Of a stretch of 64,000 nt of DNA, positions 1 through 9,271 are shown piece by piece. This DNA comes from Streptomyces sp. NBS 14/10. Its GTDB lineage: Bacteria; Actinomycetota; Actinomycetes; Streptomycetales; Streptomycetaceae. Numbering within the stretch: position 1 is the stretch's first letter; every line of letters starts with the position of its first letter. Below the pieces are notes generated by a model. That model made no database searches and had not been told where the DNA came from. It saw only the letters and a list, made by a program, of their open reading frames with translations. Position numbers and translations under genes: made by a program. The stretch is taken from positions 62,001 through 126,000 of the forward strand of contig NZ_NCSM01000010.1 of the NCBI RefSeq assembly GCF_002224125.1. The letters are read 5' to 3'.

Positions 1-1346
1 CCCGGGTCGCGCCCCGCGCCGCCCCGCCCCCGCCCCGGCGCGCCCGGGGACGAGGGCAGGGGCGGGGCCGCCCGGCCGTGGGTGTCGGCGTGCCGCCCGC
101 CGCCGCGCCGACCGGAGGCGGGCCCGTACGGCGGGCCCGGAGAGCGCCCGCGCGTCCTCCCGAGCCCGTCCACAATCTGCTGCAGGGCCAGCCCGACGCC
201 GCCTCCTTCCCCCGGGCCGCATGGCTGGCCTCCGGCCGCCGCGCCCTGACCGCCGCGCCCAACGAGGCCTTCGGCCCCGGCGACCCGCAGGGGCGCCCGG
301 AGCTGCGCCGCGCGCTGGCCGAGTATCTGGCCCGTGTCCGCGGGGTGCGCACCGACGCCGACCGGATCGTCATCTGCTCCGGGTACGCCCACGCGCTGCG
401 GCTGCTGGCCGGAACGCCGGCGCTGCGCGGCACGGCGGCCGTGGAGGCGTACGGCCTCGGCTTCCACCGCTCGCTGCTCACCGCAGCCGGGATCCGTACC
501 GTGCCGCTGTCCCTGGACGCGGACGGCGCCCGCACCGAGGAGCTGGCCTCGCACCAGGGCGTACGGACCGTGCTGCTCACCCCCGCCCACCAGTTCCCCA
601 CCGGCGGGCCGCTGCACCCGCGGCGCCGGGCGGCCGCCGTCGACTGGGCCCGGGCCTGCGGCGGGCTGGTCCTGGAGGACGACTACGACGGCGAGTTCCG
701 CTACGACCGCAAGCCCGTGGGCGCCGTCCAGGGCCTGGACCCGGACCATGTGCTGTACGTCGGATCGGTCAGCAAGAGCCTGTCCCCGGCCCTGCGGCTG
801 GGCTGGATGGTGCTGCCCGACCACCTCGTGGACGAGGTCCTGGCCGCCAAGGGGGAACGGGAGGCGTGGGCGAGCGCGCTCGACCAGCTGACTCTCGCCG
901 ACTTCATCGAATCGGGCGGGTACGACCGGCACATCCGCCGGATGCGCCAGCGCTACCGCCGCCGCCGGGACCAGCTGGTCGCCATCCTCGCCGAACGCGC
1001 CCCGCACATCCGCGTCAGCGGTGTGGCGGCGGGGCTGCACGCGGTGCTCGAACTGCCGCCGGGCACCGAGCGGTCCGTCGTCCAGGCCGCCGCCTGGCAG
1101 GGCCTGGCCATCGAGGGCCTGGCCGACTACGCCCACCCGGACGCCGCCGGTCCGCCCCGCGAGGGCCTGGTCGTGGGCTACGCCACCCCGCCCGACCACT
1201 CCTTCACGGGCGCGCTGGACGCGCTGTGCCGTGGGCTCCCACCCGACCTCGGCGACTCCACCGCACCCACAACGACCGCACCCCCAACAAGCGCGCGGGA
1301 CGACGGGGCTGTCACACCCCCGTCAGCGAGTCCTCGCGCCACTTGA
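1..1346 (+). CDS. MocR-type regulator, aminotransferase part (5' truncated by window)
   Basis: The reading frame is open from the window edge, so the gene starts upstream and its N-terminal GntR winged-helix domain is probably outside the window. What is visible is a linker followed by a fold-type I PLP-dependent aminotransferase domain. The PLP lysine lies in SVSKSLSP, and the DDYDGEF motif near it is typical of MocR/PdxR proteins. MocR regulators use the aminotransferase domain to sense PLP or an amino-acid ligand and often control PLP synthesis or transport; the target here is unknown. The last 35 bases overlap the convergent ATPase gene. A stand-alone aminotransferase is less likely. Confidence 0.8.
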   Translation, partial: RVAPRAAPPPPRRARGRGQGRGRPAVGVGVPPAAAPTGGGPVRRARRAPARPPEPVHNLLQGQPDAASFPRAAWLASGRRALTAAPNEAFGPGDPQGRPELRRALAEYLARVRGVRTDADRIVICSGYAHALRLLAGTPALRGTAAVEAYGLGFHRSLLTAAGIRTVPLSLDADGARTEELASHQGVRTVLLTPAHQFPTGGPLHPRRRAAAVDWARACGGLVLEDDYDGEFRYDRKPVGAVQGLDPDHVLYVGSVSKSLSPALRLGWMVLPDHLVDEVLAAKGEREAWASALDQLTLADFIESGGYDRHIRRMRQRYRRRRDQLVAILAERAPHIRVSGVAAGLHAVLELPPGTERSVVQAAAWQGLAIEGLADYAHPDAAGPPREGLVVGYATPPDHSFTGALDALCRGLPPDLGDSTAPTTTAPPTSARDDGAVTPPSASPRAT

Positions 1347-1800
1347 GGATCTTGTCGAAGCTGACCACCACACCGCCGTGCCCCGGGCGGTCGCGGTAGC
1401 GGACCCGGTCGGTCAGCGCCTCGATCAAAAAGAGCCCTCGCCCATGCTCTGCCTGGGCGGGGGCCGGCTGTCTCGCGGGGGACCGGTCCTGGGGGGACTT
1501 GGCCCAGTCGCCCCGGTCGGGACGGGAGGGGCGGCGGGGAAATCCGGGACCGGAGTCGGTGACCTCGATGCGGCAGGTGTCGCCGTCGATATAGGCCGTG
1601 ACTCTGTAGTCCCCGCCCGCGCCGTCCGCGCCACCGCCGTGCTCGACCGCATTCGCGCAGGCCTCGGAGAGGGCGACCGACAAGTCGTAAGAGATTTCGG
1701 GATCGACCCCTGCTGTCTCCATGGTGCCGAGGAGCAGGCGCCGGGCGAGCGGGACGCTCGCCGACTCACGCGGCAGATGGAGTGACCACCAGATGCTCAT
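1312..1800 (-). CDS. Anti-sigma regulatory factor-like ATP-binding protein (HATPase_c)
   Basis: A 162-residue single-domain protein of the RsbW/SpoIIAB-like family that is greatly expanded in Streptomyces. The GHKL ATP-binding boxes are visible: an N box in ALSEACANAVEHG, a G1 box in VTDSGPGF and a G2 box in HGRGLFLIEAL. Such proteins usually bind a sigma factor or an anti-anti-sigma partner and may phosphorylate the latter; no partner gene is adjacent. The start is the ATG at 1798-1800. The 3' end overlaps the convergent MocR-type gene by 35 bases. Its sigma-factor target cannot be read from sequence. Confidence 0.85.
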   Translation of the reverse strand: MSIWWSLHLPRESASVPLARRLLLGTMETAGVDPEISYDLSVALSEACANAVEHGGGADGAGGDYRVTAYIDGDTCRIEVTDSGPGFPRRPSRPDRGDWAKSPQDRSPARQPAPAQAEHGRGLFLIEALTDRVRYRDRPGHGGVVVSFDKILKWREDSLTGV

Positions 1801-2001
1801 ACTCCAGCCTCCCGGCCACGGCTCGACATACCGTTACGTATTGCCTGGGTCCATGGTCCGTAAGCGTCCGATTGACGTGACTCCGCTCATTCGGCGGAAG
1901 CGCGTATTCCGTATATCGGTGTATGGGGCTGTCCAGGTGTGCGTCGGTACGCCCCACCCGCCGTCGGGGAAACCCGGGCCCAGTGGGATGATGGCGCGGC
2001 C

Positions 2002-2814
2002 ATGTCTGCCCCCCACGGTCGCGCCGGAGCCGATCTGCGGATACTGCGGGCCGCGGTTTTCACCGCGGTCTGCGTCGTGCTGTCCGCGGGCGGGCACATG
2101 CTCGCCTCCTGTACGGCGGTGCCGCTGTGGACGCTGGGCGTGGGCTGCGCGGTGCTGTTCACCGTGGTGGCCCCGCTGGCCGGGCGCGAGCGGTCGCTGC
2201 CGGGCATCGCGGCGCTCCTGGGCGTCGGCCAGCTCGCACTGCACGCGCTCTTCGCACTTGGGCAGAGCACCACCCAGCAGACTTCCATGGCCCCGGGCAC
2301 GGGCGGCTCCGGGGGCGGGGTGACCGCCATGGCCGGAAGGCTGCTGTGCGGTGCGGGCCCCGTCCGGCTGGACGCCGCCACGGCGCACCGCATCGTCAGC
2401 CGCGCCGGGCTCGACCCCACCGCGGCGCACCAAGCGCCGTCCGGGCCGGTCGTCGAGGCCGCGCACCCGGGCGCCCTGCTGCCGTCGCCGCCGATGGTGC
2501 TGGGGCATCTGCTCGCCGCCCTCGCCGTCGGCTGGCTGCTGCGGCGCGGTGAGGTGGCCGTGTGGCGGGCGGTGCGGCTGTCGGCGGACGGGGCACGCGG
2601 GGTCGCGGAGGCCGCGCTCGTACGGGCGCTGCGCGCCGCGCTGCGGCTGGTACGCGCGCTGCGTGCCGGTCAGCACAAGCCGGATCCTGCTTCCGTACGC
2701 CGTCCGCGCACGCCCGGACGAGACGATGACGGTGCGGGCGCCGGGGCCAAGACGTTCGTACTCCAGCACAGTGTGATCAGGCGGGGCCCGCCGCGCTTCA
2801 CCCTCGCGGCTTGA
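2002..2814 (+). CDS. Hypothetical membrane protein upstream of the copper genes
   Basis: About 270 residues if the ATG at 2002 is used; it starts MSAPHGRAG and leads directly into hydrophobic segments. I see two or three membrane helices in the N-terminal third, a variable His/Gly-containing middle, another helix near residue 175, and a basic C-terminal tail rich in Arg and Ala. I do not recognise a catalytic family. It sits just upstream of ycnI in the same direction, an order that I recall from other Streptomyces, so a link to copper or envelope homeostasis is plausible but unproven. An upstream in-frame start at 1939 would add residues that do not look conserved. Confidence 0.6.
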   Translation: MSAPHGRAGADLRILRAAVFTAVCVVLSAGGHMLASCTAVPLWTLGVGCAVLFTVVAPLAGRERSLPGIAALLGVGQLALHALFALGQSTTQQTSMAPGTGGSGGGVTAMAGRLLCGAGPVRLDAATAHRIVSRAGLDPTAAHQAPSGPVVEAAHPGALLPSPPMVLGHLLAALAVGWLLRRGEVAVWRAVRLSADGARGVAEAALVRALRAALRLVRALRAGQHKPDPASVRRPRTPGRDDDGAGAGAKTFVLQHSVIRRGPPRFTLAA

Positions 2815-2918
2815 CCGACGCGGCGCACTCCGGCGAGCCCGGGGCGTTCGCGCTGTCGCCGCACGCGCGCCACACACCCACCCACCCTGATTCATTCCTG
2901 TCCATGGAGTGTCTTGTC

Positions 2919-3686
2919 ATGAACGCCATGCGTCTTCCCCGTCTACGCCGTCTTCCGATCATGGGCGGCATCGCAGCGGGAGCCCTGGTGGTGCTCGCGG
3001 CCACCCCCGCCTTCGCGCACGTCAGCGTGCAGCCGGGCCAGGCCGAGCAGGGCAGCTACAGCACCATCGCCTTCAAGGTGCCGAACGAGAAGGACGACGC
3101 CTCGACCGTCAAGCTCGAGGTGACCCTGCCCGCCGACCACCCGCTGGCCTCGGTGATGGCGCAGCCGGTGCCCGGCTGGGACGTGAAGCTCACCAAGACC
3201 AAGCTCGCCAAGCCGGTCGAGGTGCACGGCGAGAAGATCAGCGAGGCGGTCACCAAGGTCACCTGGACCGGCGGCAAGATCGAGCCGGGCACCTTCCAGC
3301 AGTTCCCGCTGTCGGTCGGCGAGCTGCCCGAGGACGCCGACCAGCTCGTCTTCAAGGCCCTCCAGACGTACGACGACAAGGAGGTCGTGCGCTGGATCGA
3401 GGCGCCCAAGGAGGGCGCGCCGGAGCCCGAGAACCCGGCGCCGGTGCTCAAGCTCGTCAAGCCGGCCGAGGGCTCCGACGGCCACGGCTCCGCCGCCTCG
3501 GGCGACACGGACAGCGCCGCCCAGAACGCGAAGGCCGAGAAGACGGAGGAGACCGCCTCCGACTCCAGCGGTGACAGCGGTGACAGCAGTGACACCACCG
3601 CCCGCGTGCTGGGCGTCGTGGGCATCGTCATCGGCATCGCCGGTGTCGCCTTCGGCGTCCTCGCCGGCCGCCGCCGCAACGCCTGA
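2919..3686 (+). CDS. ycnI: YcnI-family (DUF1775) copper-associated membrane-anchored protein
   Basis: A signal peptide (MNAMRLPRL to ATPAFA) is followed by a mature N-terminus beginning AHVSV, where the histidine is the known copper-binding position of the YcnI family. The domain runs to about residue 175. A Glu/Ser/Asp-rich linker and a C-terminal transmembrane helix with a basic tail (LAGRRRNA) follow. The ATG at 2919 is chosen because GGAGT lies eight bases upstream; ATG 2904 is an alternative. The protein acts outside the membrane, probably handing copper to the Sco, PCuAC and CopC proteins encoded next. A strong hairpin after the gene may separate or attenuate transcription into sco. Confidence 0.88.
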   Translation: MNAMRLPRLRRLPIMGGIAAGALVVLAATPAFAHVSVQPGQAEQGSYSTIAFKVPNEKDDASTVKLEVTLPADHPLASVMAQPVPGWDVKLTKTKLAKPVEVHGEKISEAVTKVTWTGGKIEPGTFQQFPLSVGELPEDADQLVFKALQTYDDKEVVRWIEAPKEGAPEPENPAPVLKLVKPAEGSDGHGSAASGDTDSAAQNAKAEKTEETASDSSGDSGDSSDTTARVLGVVGIVIGIAGVAFGVLAGRRRNA

Positions 3687-3725
3687 GCCCCCTAAAGGCC
3701 TCTACAGGCCGCTAAAGGCCCCTGA

Positions 3726-3754
3726 GGGGTGGCGGGCGCCATGCCCGCCACCCC
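3726..3754 (+). terminator. Perfect 12-bp stem-loop between ycnI and sco
   Basis: GGGGTGGCGGGC at 3726-3737 pairs exactly with GCCCGCCACCCC at 3743-3754 around a five-base loop. It lies 40 bases after the ycnI stop and 40 bases before the sco start, with no T-run. It could be a Streptomyces-type terminator or a processing or attenuation element within the copper operon. Confidence 0.65.
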
Positions 3755-3794
3755 CGTACCACCGATCCATCCGTCTTCTTCGGAGAACCACTCC

Positions 3795-4454
3795 ATGCGC
3801 ACCAAAACCCTGGGCGCGGCCCTCGTCACCGCCGCCGCGCTCACCCTCACCGCCTGCGGCAGTTCCGACGGCGACAGCGACAAGACAGAGCAGGCCGCCG
3901 AGGTCTCCGGCGGCAGCAAGCCCGGGCAGGCGATCGTCCTCGACCAGCCCAAGGCCAAGCCCGATCTGGTCCTGACCGACACCGACGGCAAGAAGTACGA
4001 CCTGCTGAAGGAGACCAAGGGCAGGCCCACCCTGATCTACTTCGGCTACACGTACTGCCCTGACGTCTGCTCCCTGGTCATGAGCAACATCGGCATCGCG
4101 GAGAAGAAGCTCCCCAAGGCCGAGCGCGACAAGCTCCAGGTCGTCTTCGTCACCACCGACCCCGAGCGGGACACCCCCAAGAGGATGCGCTCCTGGCTGA
4201 ACGGCCAGGGCGGTCAGGACTTCGTCGCCCTGACCGGCGATATCGAGACCATCCAGGCCGCGGCCCGGCCGCTGGGCATCCTCGTCGAGAAGCCGAAGAA
4301 GGAGAAGGACGGCAGCATCACCGTCAACCATGGCGCCGAGGTGCTGGCCTTCTCCCCCAAGGACGACAAGAACCACTGGCTCTACACCACGGAGACCACG
4401 GCCGGCCAGTACGTGAAGGACCTGCCCAAGATCATCGAGGGGCAGAACCCGTGA
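3795..4454 (+). CDS. sco: Sco-type copper chaperone lipoprotein
   Basis: A SCO1/SenC protein of the thioredoxin fold that delivers copper to the CuA site of cytochrome c oxidase and influences development in Streptomyces. The lipobox LTAC places the lipidated cysteine at residue 21. The copper-binding CPDVC motif (Cys88 and Cys92) follows FGYTY, and the distant ligand histidine is in VNHGAEVL near residue 177. The ATG at 3795 is preceded by GGAGAA. Its stop overlaps the GTG start of the PCuAC gene, so the two are translationally coupled. The order Sco, PCuAC, CopCD, DyP matches the sco operon described for S. lividans. Confidence 0.93.
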   Translation: MRTKTLGAALVTAAALTLTACGSSDGDSDKTEQAAEVSGGSKPGQAIVLDQPKAKPDLVLTDTDGKKYDLLKETKGRPTLIYFGYTYCPDVCSLVMSNIGIAEKKLPKAERDKLQVVFVTTDPERDTPKRMRSWLNGQGGQDFVALTGDIETIQAAARPLGILVEKPKKEKDGSITVNHGAEVLAFSPKDDKNHWLYTTETTAGQYVKDLPKIIEGQNP

Positions 4455-4948
4455 CGCGGACCGTGACGCGGACCAGGGCGGGGTCGGCGACCGGCGTGCG
4501 GCGGCGGACGGCCGCCGCCGCGCTGGTCCTCGGCCTGTCCGCCGTCCTCACCGCCTGTGGCGGCGAGGACGGCGGCGACAGCCCGAAGCTGTCGGTCAGC
4601 GGCGCGTACGTACCCCAGCCCCCGACACCGGACATGGCCGCGGGCTATGTGACGGTGACCAACAAGGGCGGCGCCGACGACGAGTTGACCTCCGTCACCA
4701 CTCCGCTGGCCGCCGAGGTCACCATGCACACCACCACCGGCACCCGGATGAAGCAGGTGCGATCGCTGAAGGTCCCGGCGGACGGCGAGCTCAGGCTGGC
4801 CACCGGCGGAGATCATCTGATGCTGACAAATCTGACCCACAAGCCAAAGGTCGGTGACAAGGTCAGTTTCACCCTGCACTTCGCCTCCTCCGACCCCGTC
4901 GAGATCAAGGTCCCGGTCGAGCCGACGACGTACCGCCCCAAGGACTGA
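4451..4948 (+). CDS. ecuC: PCuAC-domain extracytoplasmic copper chaperone lipoprotein
   Basis: A 165-residue lipoprotein with an Arg-rich n-region and the lipobox LTAC (lipid cysteine near residue 36). The H(M)X10MX21HXM copper(I) signature of the PCuAC family is recognisable: TMHTTTGTRM followed by a second cluster GGDHLML. This is the likely equivalent of S. lividans ECuC, which passes Cu(I) to Sco. The GTG start at 4451 overlaps the sco stop in a GTGA arrangement. The six-base gap to the next gene suggests one transcript. Confidence 0.88.
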   Translation: MTRTVTRTRAGSATGVRRRTAAAALVLGLSAVLTACGGEDGGDSPKLSVSGAYVPQPPTPDMAAGYVTVTNKGGADDELTSVTTPLAAEVTMHTTTGTRMKQVRSLKVPADGELRLATGGDHLMLTNLTHKPKVGDKVSFTLHFASSDPVEIKVPVEPTTYRPKD

Positions 4949-4954
4949 CGCCCG

Positions 4955-6934
4955 ATGACCTCGCGCACCCCCTCCCTGACCAGGCCGACCAGGCCGGCCA
5001 CCAGGCGACTGCTGTCGGTCTGCGGTGCCCTGCTCGCCGCGCTGCTGTGCGCGCTGAGCTTCGGCGCGTCCCCCGCGGCCGCGCATGCCGCGCTCACGGC
5101 GACCGACCCCGCCGACGGCGCGGTGGTCAAGACCGCGCCCGAGCAGGTGCGGCTCACCTTCTCGGAGGGGGTGCTGCTGTCCCGCGACTCGGTGCGCATC
5201 CTCGATCCGAAGAGCAACCGGGTGGACACCGGCAACCCCGCCCATGTGGGCGGCAAGTCGTCGACGGCCGCCGTCGCGCTGCGCCCCGGGCTGCCCAACG
5301 GCACGTACACGGTGGCCTGGAAGGTGGTCTCGGAGGACAGCCACCCGGTCGCCGGGGCGTTCACCTTCTCCATCGGGGCGCCGTCCAAGACGAAGGCGAA
5401 GGTCCCCTCGGACGCGGGCGCCGACGGCACGGTCGAGACGCTGTACGACATCGTGCGGTACGTCGCCTACGGCGGCTTCGCGGCGCTCGTCGGCGGCTGT
5501 GTCTTCGCCGGGCTGTGCCGCTCCTCGCGCGCGGTCCAGAAGCTCGCCGTCGGCGGCTGGGTGGCGCTCTTCTCCGCGACCCTGCTGCTGTTGCTGCTGC
5601 GCGGCCCGTACACCAACGGCGAGGGCATCGGCGGGATCTTCGACCTCGGCGGCCTGGGCGATGTGCTGTCCACCAAGCCGGGCGCGGCGCTGCTGTCGCG
5701 GCTGCTGCTGCTCGGCGCGGCGGCGCTCTTCCTGGCCGTTCTCTTCGGCTCGTACGCGCGCCGCGCCGCGGACGAGGACCCGGGGCGGCGCCAGGACCTG
5801 GCCTTCGGGCTCGCCTTCGGCGGCACCGTCCTCTCGGTGGGCATCGCCGCGACCTGGGCGATGGCCGAGCACGCCTCGGTCGGCATCCAGTCCAAGGTCG
5901 CGATGCCGGTCGACGTGGTCCACCTGCTCGCCGTGGGGGTCTGGCTGGGCGGCCTCGCGGCGCTCGTGGTCACGCTGCGCACGGGGGAGCCGATCGGGCG
6001 GTCGGCCGTACACCGCTTCTCGCGGCTGGCCTTCGGCTCGGTCGTCGTCCTCGTCCTCACCGGCGTCTACCAGTCGTGGCGGCAGGTCGGCTCCTGGGAC
6101 GCGCTGACCGACACCGAGTACGGGCGCTGGCTGCTGGTCAAGGTCGGCCTCGTGGCGGTGCTCATCGCCATCGCCTCCGTCTCGCGCCGCTGGACGGGCC
6201 GCCTCGTGGACGCGCCTGCGGCCGGACCTGATGACAAGGATGACAAGGCCGGCAAGAAGGCCGACGAGAAGGCCACCGAAGAAACCGAAACGGCCACCGA
6301 GGAAGCGGAAGACGGGGACGAGACGGCGGAAGGGACGGCGGCCGACCCCGTGCGCACCGCCCAGCTCGCCCGTCAGAAGGCCGCGGTCGCCAAGGCCACC
6401 ACCCTCCGCGCGCGCTACGGCGACCTCGCGCGCGGCTCGCTCTACCGCTCCGTGCTGGCCGAGACGGTCGTGGCCGTCGTGCTGCTCGCCGTCGCCACCC
6501 AGCTGAGCACGACCCAGCCCGGCCGGGCCGCGAGCGCCGTGGCGAGCGCGAAGGACAGCGGCACGGCCGCGGACACCAGCCCCACCGTCGATCCGATCAG
6601 CGTCGAGATCCCGTACAACACCGGGCCCAAGAGCGGCCGCGGCAAGGCGATCTTCATGCTGGACCCGGCCCTCCCCGGCGACAACCTGATCCATGTCTTC
6701 ACCTTCGACCTGGCCGACCGCCCCGTGGACGCGGCCGAGGCGAAGGTGACCCTGACGCTCCCGAAGAAGAACATCGGCCCGCTGTCCGTGCCGCTGGAGC
6801 ACGTCGCCACCGGCCACTGGAGCGCGAAGAGCTTCCAGCTGCCCATGGGCGGCACCTGGCGGCTCGCCCTGACCGTACGGACCTCCGACATCGACCAGGT
6901 GACGGAGACCAGGACCCTGAAGATCGGCCAATGA
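4955..6934 (+). CDS. CopC-CopD fusion copper transport protein (YcnJ-like)
   Basis: A 659-residue fusion. A signal peptide ending AAAHA exposes an N-terminal histidine typical of CopC, followed by the CopC beta-sandwich (AALTATDPADGAVV) to about residue 140. Then comes a CopD membrane domain of about eight helices to roughly residue 415, interrupted by a charged Lys/Glu-rich cytoplasmic loop. One more helix precedes a C-terminal extracytoplasmic domain (about 540-659) resembling the YtkA/FixH-like beta domain. It probably moves copper across the membrane. The last codon overlaps the DyP peroxidase start (ATGA), showing tight coupling. Confidence 0.9.
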   Translation: MTSRTPSLTRPTRPATRRLLSVCGALLAALLCALSFGASPAAAHAALTATDPADGAVVKTAPEQVRLTFSEGVLLSRDSVRILDPKSNRVDTGNPAHVGGKSSTAAVALRPGLPNGTYTVAWKVVSEDSHPVAGAFTFSIGAPSKTKAKVPSDAGADGTVETLYDIVRYVAYGGFAALVGGCVFAGLCRSSRAVQKLAVGGWVALFSATLLLLLLRGPYTNGEGIGGIFDLGGLGDVLSTKPGAALLSRLLLLGAAALFLAVLFGSYARRAADEDPGRRQDLAFGLAFGGTVLSVGIAATWAMAEHASVGIQSKVAMPVDVVHLLAVGVWLGGLAALVVTLRTGEPIGRSAVHRFSRLAFGSVVVLVLTGVYQSWRQVGSWDALTDTEYGRWLLVKVGLVAVLIAIASVSRRWTGRLVDAPAAGPDDKDDKAGKKADEKATEETETATEEAEDGDETAEGTAADPVRTAQLARQKAAVAKATTLRARYGDLARGSLYRSVLAETVVAVVLLAVATQLSTTQPGRAASAVASAKDSGTAADTSPTVDPISVEIPYNTGPKSGRGKAIFMLDPALPGDNLIHVFTFDLADRPVDAAEAKVTLTLPKKNIGPLSVPLEHVATGHWSAKSFQLPMGGTWRLALTVRTSDIDQVTETRTLKIGQ

Positions 6935-8268
6935 GCAAGACCCCGAACACCCAAGGCACCCCGAGCACGCAGCGCACCCCGAACACCCAAGGCACCCCGG
7001 ACAGCACCCAGCGCACCGCGCGCACCCGGTCAGAACGGCCAGAACCCCCTTCCCCGATCTCCCGGCGCCGTCTACTGGGCACGGCCGGCGCCGTCGGCGC
7101 GGCCGGGCTCGTCGCGGGCGGCGCGGCAGGGGCGTACGCCGCAGAGTCGGTACGCAGCGACCCCGACCCGCTCAGCTCCGTCGGCTCGACCACCGTGCCC
7201 TTCCACGGTGAGCGCCAGGCGGGCATCACCACCCCCCTCCAGGCGCACGGCCACCTCGTCGCCCTCGACCTGGCGCCCGGCGCGGACCGCAAGGCGGTCG
7301 CCGCGCTGCTGCGCCGCTGGTCGAAGTCGGCCGAGGAGCTGACCGCGGGCAAGGCCCCGGCCGACGACACCGGTATCGCGCTGGACGCGGGCCCGGCGTC
7401 GCTGACCGTCACCTTCGGCTTCGGCCGCGCCTTCTTCGGCAAGGTGGGGCTGAAGGACCGGCTGCCCGAGGCGCTGGCCCCGCTGCCCGACTTCTCGGCG
7501 GACGTACTCGACCCGAAGCGCAGCGATGGCGACCTGTGGCTGCAGATCGGCGCGGACGACGGGCTGGTCGCCTTCCACGCGCTGCGCGCGCTGCAGCGCG
7601 AGGCCCGGGGGGTGGCCCGGGTGCGCTGGCAGATGAACGGCTTCAACCGGACGCCCGGCGCGACCTCCCGCCCCATGACGGCGCGCAACCTCATGGGGCA
7701 GGTCGACGGCACCAACAACCCCAAGCCCACGGACGACGACTTCGACCAGCGGATCTTCGTCCCGGCGAAGGGGAAGCCGGACTGGATGGCGGGCGGCTCG
7801 TACGCGGTGGTGCGGCGGATCCGGATGCTCCTGGACTCCTGGGACCATCTCTCCCTGGAGCGGCAGGAGCGGGTGATAGGCCGCCGCAAGTCGGATGGCG
7901 CCCCGCTGTCCGGCGGTACGGAGACCACTCCGGTCGAGCTGGCCAAGGTGAACGCGGACGGCTCGCTGGCCATCGCGGGCGACGCACACGTACGGGTCGC
8001 CGCGCCGGCCTCGAACCAGGGCGCGGCGATGCTGCGCCGCCCCTTCTCGTACCACGACGGCTTCCGCGAGGACGGCGCGCCGGACGCCGGGCTGCTGTTC
8101 GTCGCCTGGCAGGCGGATCCGCTGAAGGGCTTCGTCCCGGTGCAGCGGAAGCTGGACCGGGGGGACGGGCTGTCGCGGTTCCTGCGCCATGAGGCGAGCG
8201 CGCTCTTCGCGGTGCCGGGCGGCTGCGCCCCCGGAGAGTACGTCGGTCAGGCACTCTTGGAAGGGTGA
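6931..8268 (+). CDS. dtpA: Tat-exported DyP-type haem peroxidase (DtpA-like)
   Basis: A 445-residue dye-decolourising peroxidase. The N-terminus carries a twin-arginine signal (SRRRLLG, then a hydrophobic stretch and a predicted cleavage around AYA), preceded by an unusual Thr/Pro-rich stretch with repeated TPNTQGTP-type units. The diagnostic GXXDG motif is GQVDG, with the distal aspartate, and the probable proximal histidine is in GDAHVRV. In S. lividans the homologous DtpA works with Sco and the GlxA radical oxidase in copper-dependent development. It is translationally coupled to the CopCD gene and ends the copper operon. Confidence 0.92.
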   Translation: MSKTPNTQGTPSTQRTPNTQGTPDSTQRTARTRSERPEPPSPISRRRLLGTAGAVGAAGLVAGGAAGAYAAESVRSDPDPLSSVGSTTVPFHGERQAGITTPLQAHGHLVALDLAPGADRKAVAALLRRWSKSAEELTAGKAPADDTGIALDAGPASLTVTFGFGRAFFGKVGLKDRLPEALAPLPDFSADVLDPKRSDGDLWLQIGADDGLVAFHALRALQREARGVARVRWQMNGFNRTPGATSRPMTARNLMGQVDGTNNPKPTDDDFDQRIFVPAKGKPDWMAGGSYAVVRRIRMLLDSWDHLSLERQERVIGRRKSDGAPLSGGTETTPVELAKVNADGSLAIAGDAHVRVAAPASNQGAAMLRRPFSYHDGFREDGAPDAGLLFVAWQADPLKGFVPVQRKLDRGDGLSRFLRHEASALFAVPGGCAPGEYVGQALLEG

Positions 8269-8335
8269 ACCGCAACGTCAGGGGCCGGACGCTGGGTATC
8301 GTGACGGTTCTCGTCCGTTCCAGGGAGTCAGCGTG

Positions 8336-9271
8336 ATGTCGGCCAGTGTTTATACCTACCTCGGTCCCGAAGGCACCTTCACGGAGGCCGCGCTGCGGTC
8401 GCTGCCCGAAGCCGCCACGCGCGAGCTGATGCCCATGGTCTCGGTGCCGACGACGCTGGACGCCGTGCGGTCGGGGGCGGCGGCGGCCGCGCTGGTCCCC
8501 ATCGAGAACTCGGTGGAGGGCGGCGTGACCATCACGCTCGACGAGCTGGCCACCGGCGAACCGCTGATGATCTACCGCGAGGTGCTGCTGCCGATCGCCT
8601 TCGCGCTGCTGGTGCGGCCGGGCACCCAGCTCGCCGATGTGAAGACGGTGACGGGCCATCCAGTGTCCCAGCCGCAGGTCAGGAAGTGGCTGGCGGCGAA
8701 TCTGCCGGACGCCGTATGGGAGTCGGCCGCCTCGAACGGGGACGGGGCGCGGCTGGTGCAGGAGGGGCGCTACGACGCGGCGTTCGCCGGTGAGTTCGCG
8801 GCGGCGACGTACGGGCTCGAGCCCCTGGTGAGCGCCATCCACGACGCGGAGAACGCGACGACCCGCTTTGTCCTGGTCGGCCGCCCGGCGCGGCCCGCGG
8901 TCCGCACCGGCGCGGACAAGACGTCCGTGGCGATCTGGCTCGGCGACGACCACCCGGGTGCGCTGCTGGAGCTGCTGCAGGAGTTCGCGGCGCGCGGGGT
9001 CAACCTGGTGCGCATCGAGTCGCGCCCGACGGGTCAGGGCATCGGCCGTTACTTCTTCTCGGTGGATCTCGAGGGGCACATCACGGACCGGCGGGTAGCC
9101 TCCGCCCTGATGGGGCTCAAGCGGATCTGCCCGAACGTGCGGTTCCTGGGCTCCTACCCGCGGGCGGGGTTCGAGCCGACGGAGATGTCCCCGCTGCGGA
9201 ACGGCACCTCGGACGAGGACTTCGCGGTGGCGGAGGAGTGGCTGGCCCGCTGCCAGGACGGCCGGGCCTGA
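8336..9271 (+). CDS. pheA: Prephenate dehydratase
   Basis: Converts prephenate to phenylpyruvate in phenylalanine biosynthesis. The 311-residue protein has the catalytic domain first (TYLGPEGTFTE near the N-terminus, IENSVEGGV near residue 55, and the essential Thr-Arg-Phe in NATTRFVLVG) and then a C-terminal ACT domain (LLELLQEF and the ESRP motif) for feedback control by phenylalanine. There is no chorismate mutase domain, as usual in actinomycetes. The ATG at 8336 is preceded by GGGAG; an adjacent in-frame GTG at 8333 is possible. The last codons lie within an 18-bp tandem duplication. Confidence 0.95.
   Translation: MSASVYTYLGPEGTFTEAALRSLPEAATRELMPMVSVPTTLDAVRSGAAAAALVPIENSVEGGVTITLDELATGEPLMIYREVLLPIAFALLVRPGTQLADVKTVTGHPVSQPQVRKWLAANLPDAVWESAASNGDGARLVQEGRYDAAFAGEFAAATYGLEPLVSAIHDAENATTRFVLVGRPARPAVRTGADKTSVAIWLGDDHPGALLELLQEFAARGVNLVRIESRPTGQGIGRYFFSVDLEGHITDRRVASALMGLKRICPNVRFLGSYPRAGFEPTEMSPLRNGTSDEDFAVAEEWLARCQDGRA

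Noticed and set aside
4382..6931. An 849-codon open frame antisense to the CopCD gene, and many similar long frames
   Set aside because: High-GC Streptomyces DNA gives long open frames on all strands. This one is Arg/Gly/Ala-rich without domains, and the opposite strand has a clear CopC-CopD protein.
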